Made by a program: the position numbers and the translations under genes
In this document: piece by piece, positions 39,033 through 47,496 of the stretch
Position numbering within the stretch: position 1 is the first letter of the stretch
How the letters are laid out: every line of letters starts with the position of its first letter
Source of the DNA: Roseovarius marisflavi
GTDB lineage: Bacteria; Pseudomonadota; Alphaproteobacteria; Rhodobacterales; Rhodobacteraceae
DNA length: 64,000 bases
Assembly: GCF_900142625.1 (NCBI RefSeq)
Contig: NZ_FRBN01000013.1
Coordinates: 1-64,000, forward strand
Reading direction: 5' to 3'
The notes under the pieces: model-generated
The model's database searches: none
What the model saw: only the letters and a program-made list of their open reading frames with translations
Told to the model about the DNA's origin: nothing

Positions 39033-40585
39033 AGCCGCTGCGCCAGATCGGCGTGATGGTAGGGCTTGTGCAGGATATCCTGGCTTTGCGAATACTGCAT
39101 TTTTCCGGTGACGACATCGCTTGCATAGCCGGATGTCAACAGGACCTTGATTGACGGGAATTCTGTTTGAACCTTTGCGGCAAGCTCGTATCCGCTCAGC
39201 TTGCCAGGCATCACGAGATCGGAAAACAGGATATCCACCTGCAAGCCCGCCTGTAGCCTTTCAAAGGCGGCATCGCCGGTCTCGGCCTCTTCGGTGTGAT
39301 AGCCAAGCTTGCGGATGCGATCGACCGCAAGCTGGCGCACTTTGGGATTGTCCTCGACAACAAGCACGACCTGCCCATGACCATGTGGCAAGGCGTCCTC
39401 GCGCTGTTGACAGGCCTCGTCGCTGTCGGGGGCGGCACAAGTGCCGGAGACCGGAAAATAGAGGCCGAAACTCGTGCCGTGGCCGAGCTCGCTATAGAGT
39501 GTGATATGACCACCGGACTGGCGCACGAATCCGTAAACCATGGACAGGCCAAGCCCCGTGCCACCGCTGTCGGTTCTTGTGGTGAAAAAGGGTTCAAAGG
39601 CGCGATTCTGTGCCTCGGGGGTCATGCCTTTGCCATTATCGCTTACCGACAGGCGCACATATTCGCCGGACTCTATGTCGGTTTCCTGCGCCATATAGGT
39701 GTCGTCGATCGTGACGTTGGCAAGGGAAATCAGCAATTCGCCCTTTTGCCCCATGGCGTCGCGTGCATTCAGCGCAAGGTTGATCAGCGCCGCTTTCAAT
39801 TCGACCGGATCGACCATGACGGGTTTCAGATCCGCCGCGAAATCCGTTCTTATGCGATAGGCTGCGCCAAGGGTTCGCTTGAGGAGGTTCAAGGCCACCT
39901 TGCAAAGGTCACGAAGGTCGGATTCGACCGGTTTGAGGTTGCTTTTGCGCGCAAACACCATCAGCCGCGAGGTCAGATCGGCGCCAAGTTCGGCGGCATC
40001 CATCGCGTCGCGGATCAGCGGAGTCTGCCTGTCGGTTGGCCCGCGCATGTCCAGCAATTCGAGATTTCCGATCACAACCGTCAACAGGTTGTTGAAATCA
40101 TGGGCAATTCCCGCTGTCATCTGGCCGATGGCGTCAAGGCGTTGTGACCGGGAAAGGGCCGCCTGGGTCGCATGGCGATAGGTCAGGTCATGCATGATGC
40201 TGACGAACATCGGCGCGCCCGTCGCCTTGGTTTCGCCAACAGAGATATGCAGCGGAAACACACTACCGTCCTTGCGCTGGCCTTTGATATCGCGACCGGT
40301 GTCGATGATATGTTTCTCGCCCGTCAGCATATAATCCGACATGAACCTGTCATGCCCCTCGCCCAACGCTTGGGGCATCAGCATATTTACGCTTTGCCCG
40401 AGCATCTCGGATATCTCGTATCCAAACATCTGCCCGGCCGCGGGATTGGCGCGCAGGATCACGCCGTGTGCGTCCGATATGACCATCGCGTCAACGGCGG
40501 CGTCCATGATTGCGTTGAGCAATGCGCTGTCCTGAGTGGCGTTCTTCACTTGCTGTCCCGTTTTGTTTCCTGATCGTGCCAACAT
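38999..40585 (-). CDS. PAS hybrid histidine kinase with FixL-like haem-PAS signature
   Basis: 528 residues. The PAS domain (about 20-140) contains KHIIDTGRDIKGQRKDGSVF: the His at 92 and Arg at 98 have the spacing of the haem-ligand His and distal Arg of FixL. A phosphorylated His near 162 lies in GQMTAGIAHDFNNLLTVVIG. A HATPase domain follows (LSVSDNGKGMTPEAQNRAFE, GGTGLGLSMVYGF), then a C-terminal receiver with Asp in ILFSDLVMPGKL. No membrane helix, so it is cytoplasmic. Oxygen or NO sensing is inferred from the haem motif and the surrounding FNR-type boxes, and is not proven. Confidence 0.85.
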   Translation of the reverse strand: MLARSGNKTGQQVKNATQDSALLNAIMDAAVDAMVISDAHGVILRANPAAGQMFGYEISEMLGQSVNMLMPQALGEGHDRFMSDYMLTGEKHIIDTGRDIKGQRKDGSVFPLHISVGETKATGAPMFVSIMHDLTYRHATQAALSRSQRLDAIGQMTAGIAHDFNNLLTVVIGNLELLDMRGPTDRQTPLIRDAMDAAELGADLTSRLMVFARKSNLKPVESDLRDLCKVALNLLKRTLGAAYRIRTDFAADLKPVMVDPVELKAALINLALNARDAMGQKGELLISLANVTIDDTYMAQETDIESGEYVRLSVSDNGKGMTPEAQNRAFEPFFTTRTDSGGTGLGLSMVYGFVRQSGGHITLYSELGHGTSFGLYFPVSGTCAAPDSDEACQQREDALPHGHGQVVLVVEDNPKVRQLAVDRIRKLGYHTEEAETGDAAFERLQAGLQVDILFSDLVMPGKLSGYELAAKVQTEFPSIKVLLTSGYASDVVTGKMQYSQSQDILHKPYHHADLAQRLQALLVAPSED

Positions 40586-40609
40586 CTCGCGGTTTGACGC
40601 AAGTCACAA

Positions 40610-40623
40610 TTGATATTGCTCAA
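40610..40623. promoter_or_regulatory. FNR/FixK-type box, one mismatch
   Basis: TTGAT-ATTG-CTCAA sits between the divergent kinase (start 40585) and host-attachment-type gene (start 40680, centre about -64). The same deviating half-site CTCAA occurs in the box at 42961. Confidence 0.6.
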
Positions 40624-40679
40624 GGTCCGGGCGCCATCATCTGCGACAAAGGACGAAGATATTAATTCTGGAGTGTGAC

Positions 40680-41117
40680 ATGAAACCGATTGTGACTTGG
40701 GTAGTTTTGGCAGACGCGCGCAATGCCAGCGTCGTGGTCAATAGCGGGCAGGGCAAAGGGCTTGCCGTCCTGGAGGATAAGGCCTGGAGTGCTAAACCCG
40801 CGATCGGGTTTTCATCCGAGGCAGGGGTTGGCCACAGCAGCGCCGGGCCGGGCATCAGCGCGGTCGATCAGGGTGACCCGCAAGAACACGCCGATCAGGT
40901 CTTCGCCAAGGAGATTGCCCGTGATCTTGAGGTCTCCCTTGCGAGAAAAGACTTTGACCGGCTCGTGATCGTATCAGGCCCGCATATGCTCGGGGTGATG
41001 CGCAAGGCGCTTACGCCGCCGGTGCGAGGCGTGATTGTGGGTGAAATCGCCAAGGATCTGTCGGATGCGCCGCTGGACAGCCTGCAAAAGTATCTTGACG
41101 ACATCATCGCGACGTAG
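40680..41117 (+). CDS. Host attachment protein family (baeRF-like)
   Basis: 145 residues with the family pattern VTWVVLADARNASVVVNSGQ at the start, FAKEIARDLEVSLARKDFDR in the middle and VSGPHMLGVMRKALTPPVRG near the end. The family is named after an Agrobacterium attachment gene, but its fold relates to the archaeal release-factor baeRF group, and it may bind RNA or ribosomes. GGAGTGTGAC precedes the ATG. An FNR/FixK-type box at -64 places it in the stress regulon. True function unknown. Confidence 0.8.
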   Translation: MKPIVTWVVLADARNASVVVNSGQGKGLAVLEDKAWSAKPAIGFSSEAGVGHSSAGPGISAVDQGDPQEHADQVFAKEIARDLEVSLARKDFDRLVIVSGPHMLGVMRKALTPPVRGVIVGEIAKDLSDAPLDSLQKYLDDIIAT

Positions 41118-41183
41118 CTCGGCCCTGAAACGGTCGAGATGAATTCTGTGATCGGGGGCTCTGCGAGTGGCCCCCGTAAGCGG

Positions 41184-41762
41184 TTAGCGGGCGCGCCTGC
41201 CAAGCTGTCCGGCTTTTGCCAGAAACCGGGACTGCGCCCGTCCGCTTGGGTCTTCGGCATTGCCGAGGATGCTCCAGCGGACCGGGCGGATGCCGCAGAA
41301 CTTGAGGATATTGCGATCAAGGCTGCGCAGGGAATGCGCGAAAAAGAGCCACCGGTAAACGAAGCCCGGCATGCCCATGGTCACGATCACCCGCGCCGAT
41401 TTGCCGCGAAGGGCAGGATGCCATCCGCGCCGGTCCATCTCAAAGGCAAAGCCCTTGCGAAACACCTGTTCGATCCAGGCTTTCAGCAGGGCAGGGACAT
41501 CCCCCATCCAGAGCGGGTAGACCAAGACCAGATGCTCGGCTGCCAGGATCGCGGCCTGCGCCGGGGCGCAGATGGGCGGCCAATCTGGGCCTTCCCATTG
41601 CGCCTGCGAGCGCAGAAAGGGAACATCCTGCTGGGCGATATCAATCACGTTCACGCGATGGCCCGCGGCCTCGGCGCCGGCGCGATATGCCTGAGCTATC
41701 GCATGGCACAGATGGGGCTCTGCGGCGTCGGGATGGCCCTGAATGATCAGGATTTCGGTCAT
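41184..41762 (-). CDS. NAD(P)H-dependent flavodoxin-fold oxidoreductase
   Basis: 192 residues from ATG 41762 (MTEILIIQGHPDAAEPHLCH). The N-terminal flavin-binding start and the VLVYPLWMGDVPALLKAWIE block are those of the NQO/MdaB/KefF quinone reductase group. GMPGFVYRW is near the end of the conserved core. It uses FMN or FAD and NAD(P)H to reduce quinones by two electrons. Its start lies 4 bp from the stop of the site-2 protease gene upstream, so the two form an operon behind the box at 42961. Confidence 0.85.
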   Translation of the reverse strand: MTEILIIQGHPDAAEPHLCHAIAQAYRAGAEAAGHRVNVIDIAQQDVPFLRSQAQWEGPDWPPICAPAQAAILAAEHLVLVYPLWMGDVPALLKAWIEQVFRKGFAFEMDRRGWHPALRGKSARVIVTMGMPGFVYRWLFFAHSLRSLDRNILKFCGIRPVRWSILGNAEDPSGRAQSRFLAKAGQLGRRAR

Positions 41763-41766
41763 GACC

Positions 41767-42909
41767 TCAATCGCTCTTGGGGGGATGGGCAAGCATTGCC
41801 GAGAGGTGGAGATAGGCCGTCAAATCCGACAGGGTGATCACCCCGAGCAAGGCGTGATTGTCTGTCACCAGAAACTTGCGCCGCCCGGTCCTGGCGATCA
41901 GCGACATCAGATCCCTGATCGGCAGGTCAGAGCGCACCCTGGTTGACGCGTCCAGAGTGGTGAAAACATCGTCGACACGGGTGCCGGCCCAGTTTTCCCG
42001 GTCGATCCCGCCAAGAACCGCCGTGTCGATATGACCAAGCAGAACGCGATCCTCGACCACCGGAACAAAGCTGATGCGGTGTTTCAACATGATCAGGTTG
42101 ACCATGTCGTTCAGCGTCATGTCCGGCCCGACAACAACCGGATCTCTGGTCATCAGGGCCTTGACGGTTTTGCCGTCAAAGGCGCTGCGCATCAATTGCG
42201 CCTGATAGCTTCCTCTTGCGGCAAAAAGCACGAAGCCGCCAATCAGGATATGCCAAAGCCCGGTCACCGTCGCGCCCTGAAAAAGCGCCATCAGGCCCAG
42301 AGCCATCAGGGCATAGGCGAAAACCGCGCCGGAATTTGCCGCCATTTCGGTGGCGCGCAGGATGTCGCCGTTGCGATGCCACAGGTAGGCGCGCAGCACA
42401 CGCCCGCCATCCAGCGGAAAGGCCGGGACAAGATTGAACAACGCCAGCACAAGGTTGATGACCGAAAGATAGGACAACACCTCGATGATCGGTGCAGGCA
42501 TCGACACCATCGCCACGACCCCGGCAAACACCCAGAAGCCAAAGGCCAGTGCCAGACTCATCACCGGGCCGGCAAGGGCCACCTGAAACTCCACGGCGGC
42601 AGTCTGGGGCTCCGATTCGAGCTCGGCCACGCCGCCGAAAAGAAAGAGGGTGATGCTTTTGATCTCTACGCCATAGCTTCGGGCCACGACCGAATGGGCC
42701 AGTTCATGCAGCAGGAGCGAGCCGAAAAAGCACAGAGTCGCGGCAATCGCCATGACCAGATAGACATCGCTTGTCTGCCCCGGAAGGACGTTCGGAAAAT
42801 ACTGTCGTGACAGGCTCCAGGTGATCAGCGCGGCAATTAACAGCCAGCTTGGATCAACCTTGATGTCAAACTTATTGAGTGTGAATATCTTGACGGCGTT
42901 CTTGAACAT
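41767..42909 (-). CDS. Site-2 protease (M50) with C-terminal CBS domains
   Basis: 380 residues from ATG 42909 (ATG 42915 gives two more residues). Six or so membrane helices form an M50 metalloprotease core: zinc motif LLLHELAHSVVARSYG near residue 65 and the third ligand in NLVPAFPLDGGRVLRAYLWH. Two CBS domains follow from about residue 240 (LMTRDPVVVGPDMTLNDMVN, FLVTDNHALLGVITLSDLTA), which usually bind adenine nucleotides. The Rip3-type arrangement suggests energy-state-controlled intramembrane proteolysis, perhaps of an anti-sigma factor. An FNR/FixK-type box lies about 59 bp upstream. Confidence 0.9.
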   Translation of the reverse strand: MFKNAVKIFTLNKFDIKVDPSWLLIAALITWSLSRQYFPNVLPGQTSDVYLVMAIAATLCFFGSLLLHELAHSVVARSYGVEIKSITLFLFGGVAELESEPQTAAVEFQVALAGPVMSLALAFGFWVFAGVVAMVSMPAPIIEVLSYLSVINLVLALFNLVPAFPLDGGRVLRAYLWHRNGDILRATEMAANSGAVFAYALMALGLMALFQGATVTGLWHILIGGFVLFAARGSYQAQLMRSAFDGKTVKALMTRDPVVVGPDMTLNDMVNLIMLKHRISFVPVVEDRVLLGHIDTAVLGGIDRENWAGTRVDDVFTTLDASTRVRSDLPIRDLMSLIARTGRRKFLVTDNHALLGVITLSDLTAYLHLSAMLAHPPKSD

Positions 42910-42960
42910 GGCCACCCCTGATCTCTTGCTGCCAGTCTAGCGAGACGATGTGTCGATTTG

Positions 42961-42974
42961 TTGATCTTGCTCAA
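42961..42974. promoter_or_regulatory. FNR/FixK-type box, one mismatch
   Basis: TTGAT-CTTG-CTCAA is centred about 59 bp before the site-2 protease start. It has the same single deviation as the box at 40610, which supports both being real. Confidence 0.6.
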
Positions 42975-43030
42975 ACGGCGCGCTTTTTGTTTTGGCGGGC
43001 AGGGGCGCGGGTTTGTGCCTTGCGGCGGGT

Positions 43031-43795
43031 CTAGGGGCGGTCCCGGCTGGGCGGGATTTGAGTGCTGTGCTCAAGTTGATCGCCCGAACCCGCCGCCCCG
43101 AACACAAACAGAGGACAGCGCGCGACCTCGAGCACCTGGCGCAGCTGATCCGGGGTGCGGACCGGCCCGTGCGCGAGGTCAAGCAGGACCGCCTGCACAT
43201 TCATGCGCGCCAGGGCCGCCAGTGCGCCGTCGAGGTCGGCAAAAACATGTGACCGGGGCGGGCCATCGGATTGCTCACCGACCGAGAACACCAGATGGTC
43301 GGCCCCCAGGGCCTTGGCCAACCGATCGGAAAACGCCTCAAGCGCGTCATCCGCCACGGGCGTGGCCCTGAGCGAAATGATCTTGCCCCGCATCGGATGC
43401 ACGCTTCGGTGCCCGACCACGACGATGTCCCACCCGGCAGAGGCCGTCAGGGATTGCTGCACAAGCTCGCCGATAGAGTGCTCAAAGCTCCAGGCGGCAC
43501 CGGCAAGCCCGGCAACCTCTGCCAGGGAGCGCTGAAAGGCCTTTGCATCGGCTTCAAGGACGGTACGAAGCTGTGCCGGGCTTGGGGCGAAGACAAGCGT
43601 GCCGCTGGCCGAGACAACCCGCTGATTTGGAATCTGACAGATATTCAGCATGTCCCGGTCTTCGATCAACAGCCCGCCGAAGGCGACATTCACCCCCCCG
43701 GCCAATCGGCCGAGGATCTTGAGGGCGGTGGATGCATCGGCAAAAGACCCGGCACCGATCAGGATGCGGGTTTCGGCACGCGGCGGGGCGGTCAC
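43031..43795 (-). CDS. Universal stress protein-like, two-domain
   Basis: 254 residues. The N-terminal half reads ILIGAGSFADASTALKILGR and has GWDIVVVGHRSVHPMRGKII, positions equivalent to the strands of a Usp fold; the second half (HVFADLDGALAALARMNVQA, CPLFVFGAA) looks like a diverged repeat. The ATP-binding Gly motif of classical UspA is not clear. The start overlaps the end of the Lon-family gene by 4 bases, so both are made from one transcript under an FNR-type box. The family call is moderate. Confidence 0.6.
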   Translation of the reverse strand: MTAPPRAETRILIGAGSFADASTALKILGRLAGGVNVAFGGLLIEDRDMLNICQIPNQRVVSASGTLVFAPSPAQLRTVLEADAKAFQRSLAEVAGLAGAAWSFEHSIGELVQQSLTASAGWDIVVVGHRSVHPMRGKIISLRATPVADDALEAFSDRLAKALGADHLVFSVGEQSDGPPRSHVFADLDGALAALARMNVQAVLLDLAHGPVRTPDQLRQVLEVARCPLFVFGAAGSGDQLEHSTQIPPSRDRP

Positions 43796-46257
43796 GTCAT
43801 GTCCTCCGGCTTTGGCGGGGCCAGGACGTTCCTGGCAAAGTGTCGGCGGTTTTCGGCGAATGCTCTTAGCTGTGCCTCCACGAGCGCATTTATGCTGCCC
43901 TCGGGAAAGGCGCCGCTGCGTTTGCGTTTTCCGGCCACGCGCCCGGTCAGGGCCTCGATGCCCTCGTCGATGGTCTTGATTGCAATGACCCTGAATTTAC
44001 CGGCCCTTGCCGCCTCGACGATATCGTGGCGCAGCATAAGGTGATCGACATTCGCGGCCGGGATCAGAACGCCCTGCTTGCCGGTCAGGCGCCGCGCCTT
44101 GCAGGTGTCAAAAAAGCCTTCGATCTTTTCATTGACCCCGCCGATGGCCTGCACCTCGCCGTTCTGGTTGACCGACCCGGTGACCGCCAATCCTTGCCGG
44201 ATCGGCACGCCGGACAGGGCAGAGAGAAGCGCATAAAGCTCGGCAGAAGAGGCGCTGTCGCCGTCGACGCCGCCATAGCTTTGTTCAAACACCAGACTGG
44301 CATGCAAGGACATCGGCACGTCGCGCGCATAGCGAGAGGCCAGAAAACCGCCAAGGATCAGCACACCCTTCGAGTGCAGCGGGCCACCAAGTTCGACCTC
44401 GCGCTCGATGTCGATCACCTTGCCGGCCCCCATCCTGACACGCGCGGTGATACGCGACGGGCGGCCAAAGTAATGCTGGCCGGTGCCGATCACCGAGAGG
44501 CCGTTGACCTGCCCGACCACCGATCCAACGGTGTCGATCAGAATGGTCTTGCGCGCGACCGCCTCTTGCAGGCGTTCCTGAATGCGCGAGGCGCGTCTGT
44601 CGGCCTGCGTGATGGCCTGTGCGATATCGGCGTCGGTGATCAGGTCCTTGCCCGCTTGCCCGGCATAGTGATCCGCCTCGCGCATCACGTCCTTCAGCGC
44701 GCCGAGTTGCAACGTGAATTTCTTGCTGTCATCGGCCAGCCGCACCGCCTGATCCAGTAGCGCCGCAGCCGCCGCCGCGCTCATCGGGCGCAGGTTTTCC
44801 TGCTGGGCATAGCCCGCGACGACCCGCGCCATAAGGCGGGTATTCTTGGCCGTTCTGGGAAGGTCATCCTCAAAATCGGCCTGTAGCTTGAACAGCTCAT
44901 TGAATTCCGGATCGAGCAGGCAAAGCAGCATGTGCAGGCGCCGGTCGCCGATCAGAACCACGCGCAGGTTGAGCGGGATCGGATCCGGCTCAAGCGAGAC
45001 CGTCGACACAAGGCCAAGCCGGTCACCGAGCGAGGTGATGGAAATCGACTGGCTTTGCAGGCTGCGCTTGAGCGCCTCCCAGGCATAGGGCTCGGACAAG
45101 AGGCGCAGGGCGTCAAGCACGAGAAAGCCGCCATTCGCCCGGTGAAGCGCGCCGGGCTTGATCAGGGTGAAATTGGTCACCAGCGTGCCCATTTCCGAAA
45201 TATGCTCGATCCGGCCGGTCAGGTGATGCAGGGTTGGCAAGTCTTCGCTGACAACCGGCGCGGCGACGTCCTTGGATGCCTCGTGCGACACCATGATGTT
45301 CACGGCGTATCTGTCGAACTGTGGCTCAAGGTGGAACTTCCGGATCACTTCGGGGAAGGGGCCGTTGTTCTCCTCTTCCTTTGAGACAAGAAACAACTCG
45401 GCGTTCGAGATCATGTCCTTGCGGACTTTCTCCAGGTAAATGCCGACCTCGGCAATTTTCCTGAACTGGTCCGCGACCTCCTTGACCCGAAGCGACACGA
45501 CCCGCTCGGCCAGCCCGGCGTGCAACTCTTCGATCCGCTGGCGGTATTCCTTTTCAAGTTGCGGCCCATGGCGAAGCACCTTGGCGAGCCGATCTTGCAG
45601 CCGTTCCACCTTGGCGTCGATTTCTTTGCGTTCCTCGGGGGCAAGCGCCTCGTAAACCTCGGGCTTGATCGGTTTGCCATCAATGATTGCGGCCAGCATG
45701 AACCCCATCGGCGTGCGCAAGAGCGCAACACCCTCTTTCGCGGCACGCTCGGCAAATTCGGCGATCGGCTCTTCGTGTCTTTGACCGAATTCCTCCTCGA
45801 TGGCGCGGCGTTGCGTCTGATATTCCTCGGACTCAAACAGCGCCGGAATCTCGTTGGCCAGATCATCGACCAGATCCTGCATGGCGGATTTCAAAAGAGA
45901 CGCAGAGCCCGCGGCAAGCTGCATGGCGTTCGGTTTGTGCGGCGCGTCGAAATTGTTGACGTACACCCAATCCGAGGGGGCAGGGCGGTCAGCGGCCTGT
46001 TCGGAAATCAGCTTTGACACGGTTTCATGACGTCCCATGCCCATGCGGCCCAGAACGTAAATATTGAAATCCTTGTGGGCGATGCTGGCCGCGAGATTGA
46101 TGGCGTCGATGGCGCGGTCCTGCCCGATCATGGTGTGGGCCGAGCGAAGGTCGGCGGTGGTTTCAAACCCAAGGTCCGCCGGGTCGCATTCCACGCGCAG
46201 CACCTCGGGCGCCAGCCCTGTCGGGAGCGATTCTGCCTTGGATTTCTTTTTTGCCAT
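43792..46257 (-). CDS. Lon-family ATP-dependent protease (LonC/AAA-type)
   Basis: 821 residues from ATG 46257 (MAKKKSKAESLPTGLAPEVL); longer starts are not family-like. It has an atypical AAA region (GQDRAIDAINLAASIAHKDF, YVLGRMGMGRHETVSKL in place of a standard Walker A), a long coiled-coil insert (about residues 170-280), and a C-terminal Lon protease domain. The catalytic Ser is in GVDGDSASSAELYALLSALS and the Lys in IGGVNEKIEGFFDTCK. Without a canonical GKT, ATP binding may be weak or altered. It probably degrades damaged or regulatory proteins under stress. A perfect FNR/FixK box lies ~120 bp upstream. Confidence 0.88.
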   Translation of the reverse strand: MAKKKSKAESLPTGLAPEVLRVECDPADLGFETTADLRSAHTMIGQDRAIDAINLAASIAHKDFNIYVLGRMGMGRHETVSKLISEQAADRPAPSDWVYVNNFDAPHKPNAMQLAAGSASLLKSAMQDLVDDLANEIPALFESEEYQTQRRAIEEEFGQRHEEPIAEFAERAAKEGVALLRTPMGFMLAAIIDGKPIKPEVYEALAPEERKEIDAKVERLQDRLAKVLRHGPQLEKEYRQRIEELHAGLAERVVSLRVKEVADQFRKIAEVGIYLEKVRKDMISNAELFLVSKEEENNGPFPEVIRKFHLEPQFDRYAVNIMVSHEASKDVAAPVVSEDLPTLHHLTGRIEHISEMGTLVTNFTLIKPGALHRANGGFLVLDALRLLSEPYAWEALKRSLQSQSISITSLGDRLGLVSTVSLEPDPIPLNLRVVLIGDRRLHMLLCLLDPEFNELFKLQADFEDDLPRTAKNTRLMARVVAGYAQQENLRPMSAAAAAALLDQAVRLADDSKKFTLQLGALKDVMREADHYAGQAGKDLITDADIAQAITQADRRASRIQERLQEAVARKTILIDTVGSVVGQVNGLSVIGTGQHYFGRPSRITARVRMGAGKVIDIEREVELGGPLHSKGVLILGGFLASRYARDVPMSLHASLVFEQSYGGVDGDSASSAELYALLSALSGVPIRQGLAVTGSVNQNGEVQAIGGVNEKIEGFFDTCKARRLTGKQGVLIPAANVDHLMLRHDIVEAARAGKFRVIAIKTIDEGIEALTGRVAGKRKRSGAFPEGSINALVEAQLRAFAENRRHFARNVLAPPKPEDMT

Positions 46258-46372
46258 GATGAGGGCCTCTGATCTCAGGCGTTTGTTGCCCCTCGCCAAA
46301 ATGGGGTGCGATCCGAGGGGCTTGCGCCCTTCCACGAGGCCTTGTTTGTGGCATGGATCGCGCCCCGGACCT

Positions 46373-46386
46373 TTGATGTTGATCAA
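46373..46386. promoter_or_regulatory. FNR/FixK-type box, perfect consensus
   Basis: TTGAT-GTTG-ATCAA lies about 122 bp before the Lon-family start and just after the Kelch gene end. Confidence 0.75.
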
Positions 46387-46415
46387 TCAGGCCGGATTTC
46401 GATTTTGGCGGCCTC

Positions 46416-47165
46416 TCAATCGGTCACCGGCTCCGAGGTTGCAACGACCGAGTCCAGAAACACGGCATCGGCAAAGCAGCCTTCCTTTTGCTGACCGCCA
46501 ATGACGAAAATCCTGTTGTCCGACATAAAGACCGCCGCGTGATCCATGCGCGCGCCGGGAAGGTCGGGCAGGGGGGCGTAGGTTCCGGGCCAGGACGACA
46601 GGTTGTCCACAATATCCTGACGATAGACGTAATTCGAGTGATTGAATCCGCTGGTTTCGCCGCCAAGACCACCAAAGGTGTAGATATATCGATCCTCGAT
46701 CAGGACCGCCGCATAAAGGGTGGTCGGCATCTGGATCGTGCCGCCCGGGGAACAGGTTTTTGTGGTGACGTCAAAAATCTGGATCGCGTTGCTCTTTCCT
46801 CAGGAATAGGGCTGTTTCGAGAACCCGCCGACGACACATATCTTGGTGGCCCCATACCGAAAGGCCGCACAATGCGACCGGGGCGTGGGCATGGTGCCTG
46901 TCGTTGTCCATGCCCCGGTGGCCATGTCGTATTCAAGAACGTCTTCGCCGGGGATCGTAATCAGATAGCCATCGACATATTTCTCAAACTCGTCGCCGCC
47001 AAAGACATAAATCTTGTCATTGACCACAACCGCACTTGGGTTGCGCCGCGCCACCGGGAGCGGGGCTTGCGGGTGCCAGCTCAGAAACCGCAGCCCAAAC
47101 AACTTGTTCAACCCACTATAGAAAGTCGGCTTGAGCGGCACCTACTTCCAAAACAGAGATGGCAT
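46416..47165 (-). pseudogene. Kelch-repeat protein with two in-frame stop codons
   Basis: An excellent start exists: AAGGAGGGTGATC directly before ATG 47165. The frame reads MPSLFWK, then TAG (47142-47144), then VPLKPTFYSGLNKLFGLRFL. Kelch blades follow (VVVNDKIYVFGGDEF, AAFRYGATKICVVGGFSKQP, then IEDRYIYTFGGLGG, MSDNRIFVIGGQQ). A second stop, TGA at 46800, falls between QPYS and GKSNAIQIF with the frame continuing. Either the gene is dead or translation restarts at GTG 47141. Kelch propellers mediate protein-protein contacts. A perfect FNR/FixK box is ~114 bp upstream. Confidence 0.8.
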
Positions 47166-47272
47166 GATCACCCTCCTTGCGATCCGTTGTTCAAGTGTCC
47201 GGGCTGGCCGCCTTCCCCGTTTTCGAGATCACGGCGTTCAACCGATGGTGGCGCATTTCGGACATCCCCAAG

Positions 47273-47286
47273 TTGATTTGCATCAA
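47273..47286. promoter_or_regulatory. FNR/FixK-type box, perfect consensus
   Basis: TTGAT-TTGC-ATCAA lies between the divergent Kelch gene (start 47165) and the secreted repeat protein (start 47497). Confidence 0.75.
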
Positions 47287-47418
47287 ACGACAGAACCTGG
47301 CGATTGGTGAACAGGACGGCGCTCTTTGAAGGCCCCCGGGAGAGCAAAACACCAATTAGGCAAAGTTTTGCCGACTGCCGGTAAACGAAAGTCGTATGTC
47401 AGGATATTCAACCATGCA

Positions 47419-47432
47419 TTGATTGCGATCAA
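47419..47432. promoter_or_regulatory. FNR/FixK-type box, perfect consensus
   Basis: TTGAT-TGCG-ATCAA is centred about 71 bp before the secreted repeat protein start, a usual position for activation. Confidence 0.78.
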
Positions 47433-47496
47433 TTCAGGCCTGAAATTTCCACATACCCTTGGCGGCCTCAGAGGAAATTTATTGGAGGAACTCGGA

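Noticed and set aside
46800..46802. TGA in the Kelch gene as a selenocysteine codon
   Set aside because: No SECIS-like hairpin was seen after the codon, Kelch proteins do not use selenocysteine, and a second stop of another type is present.
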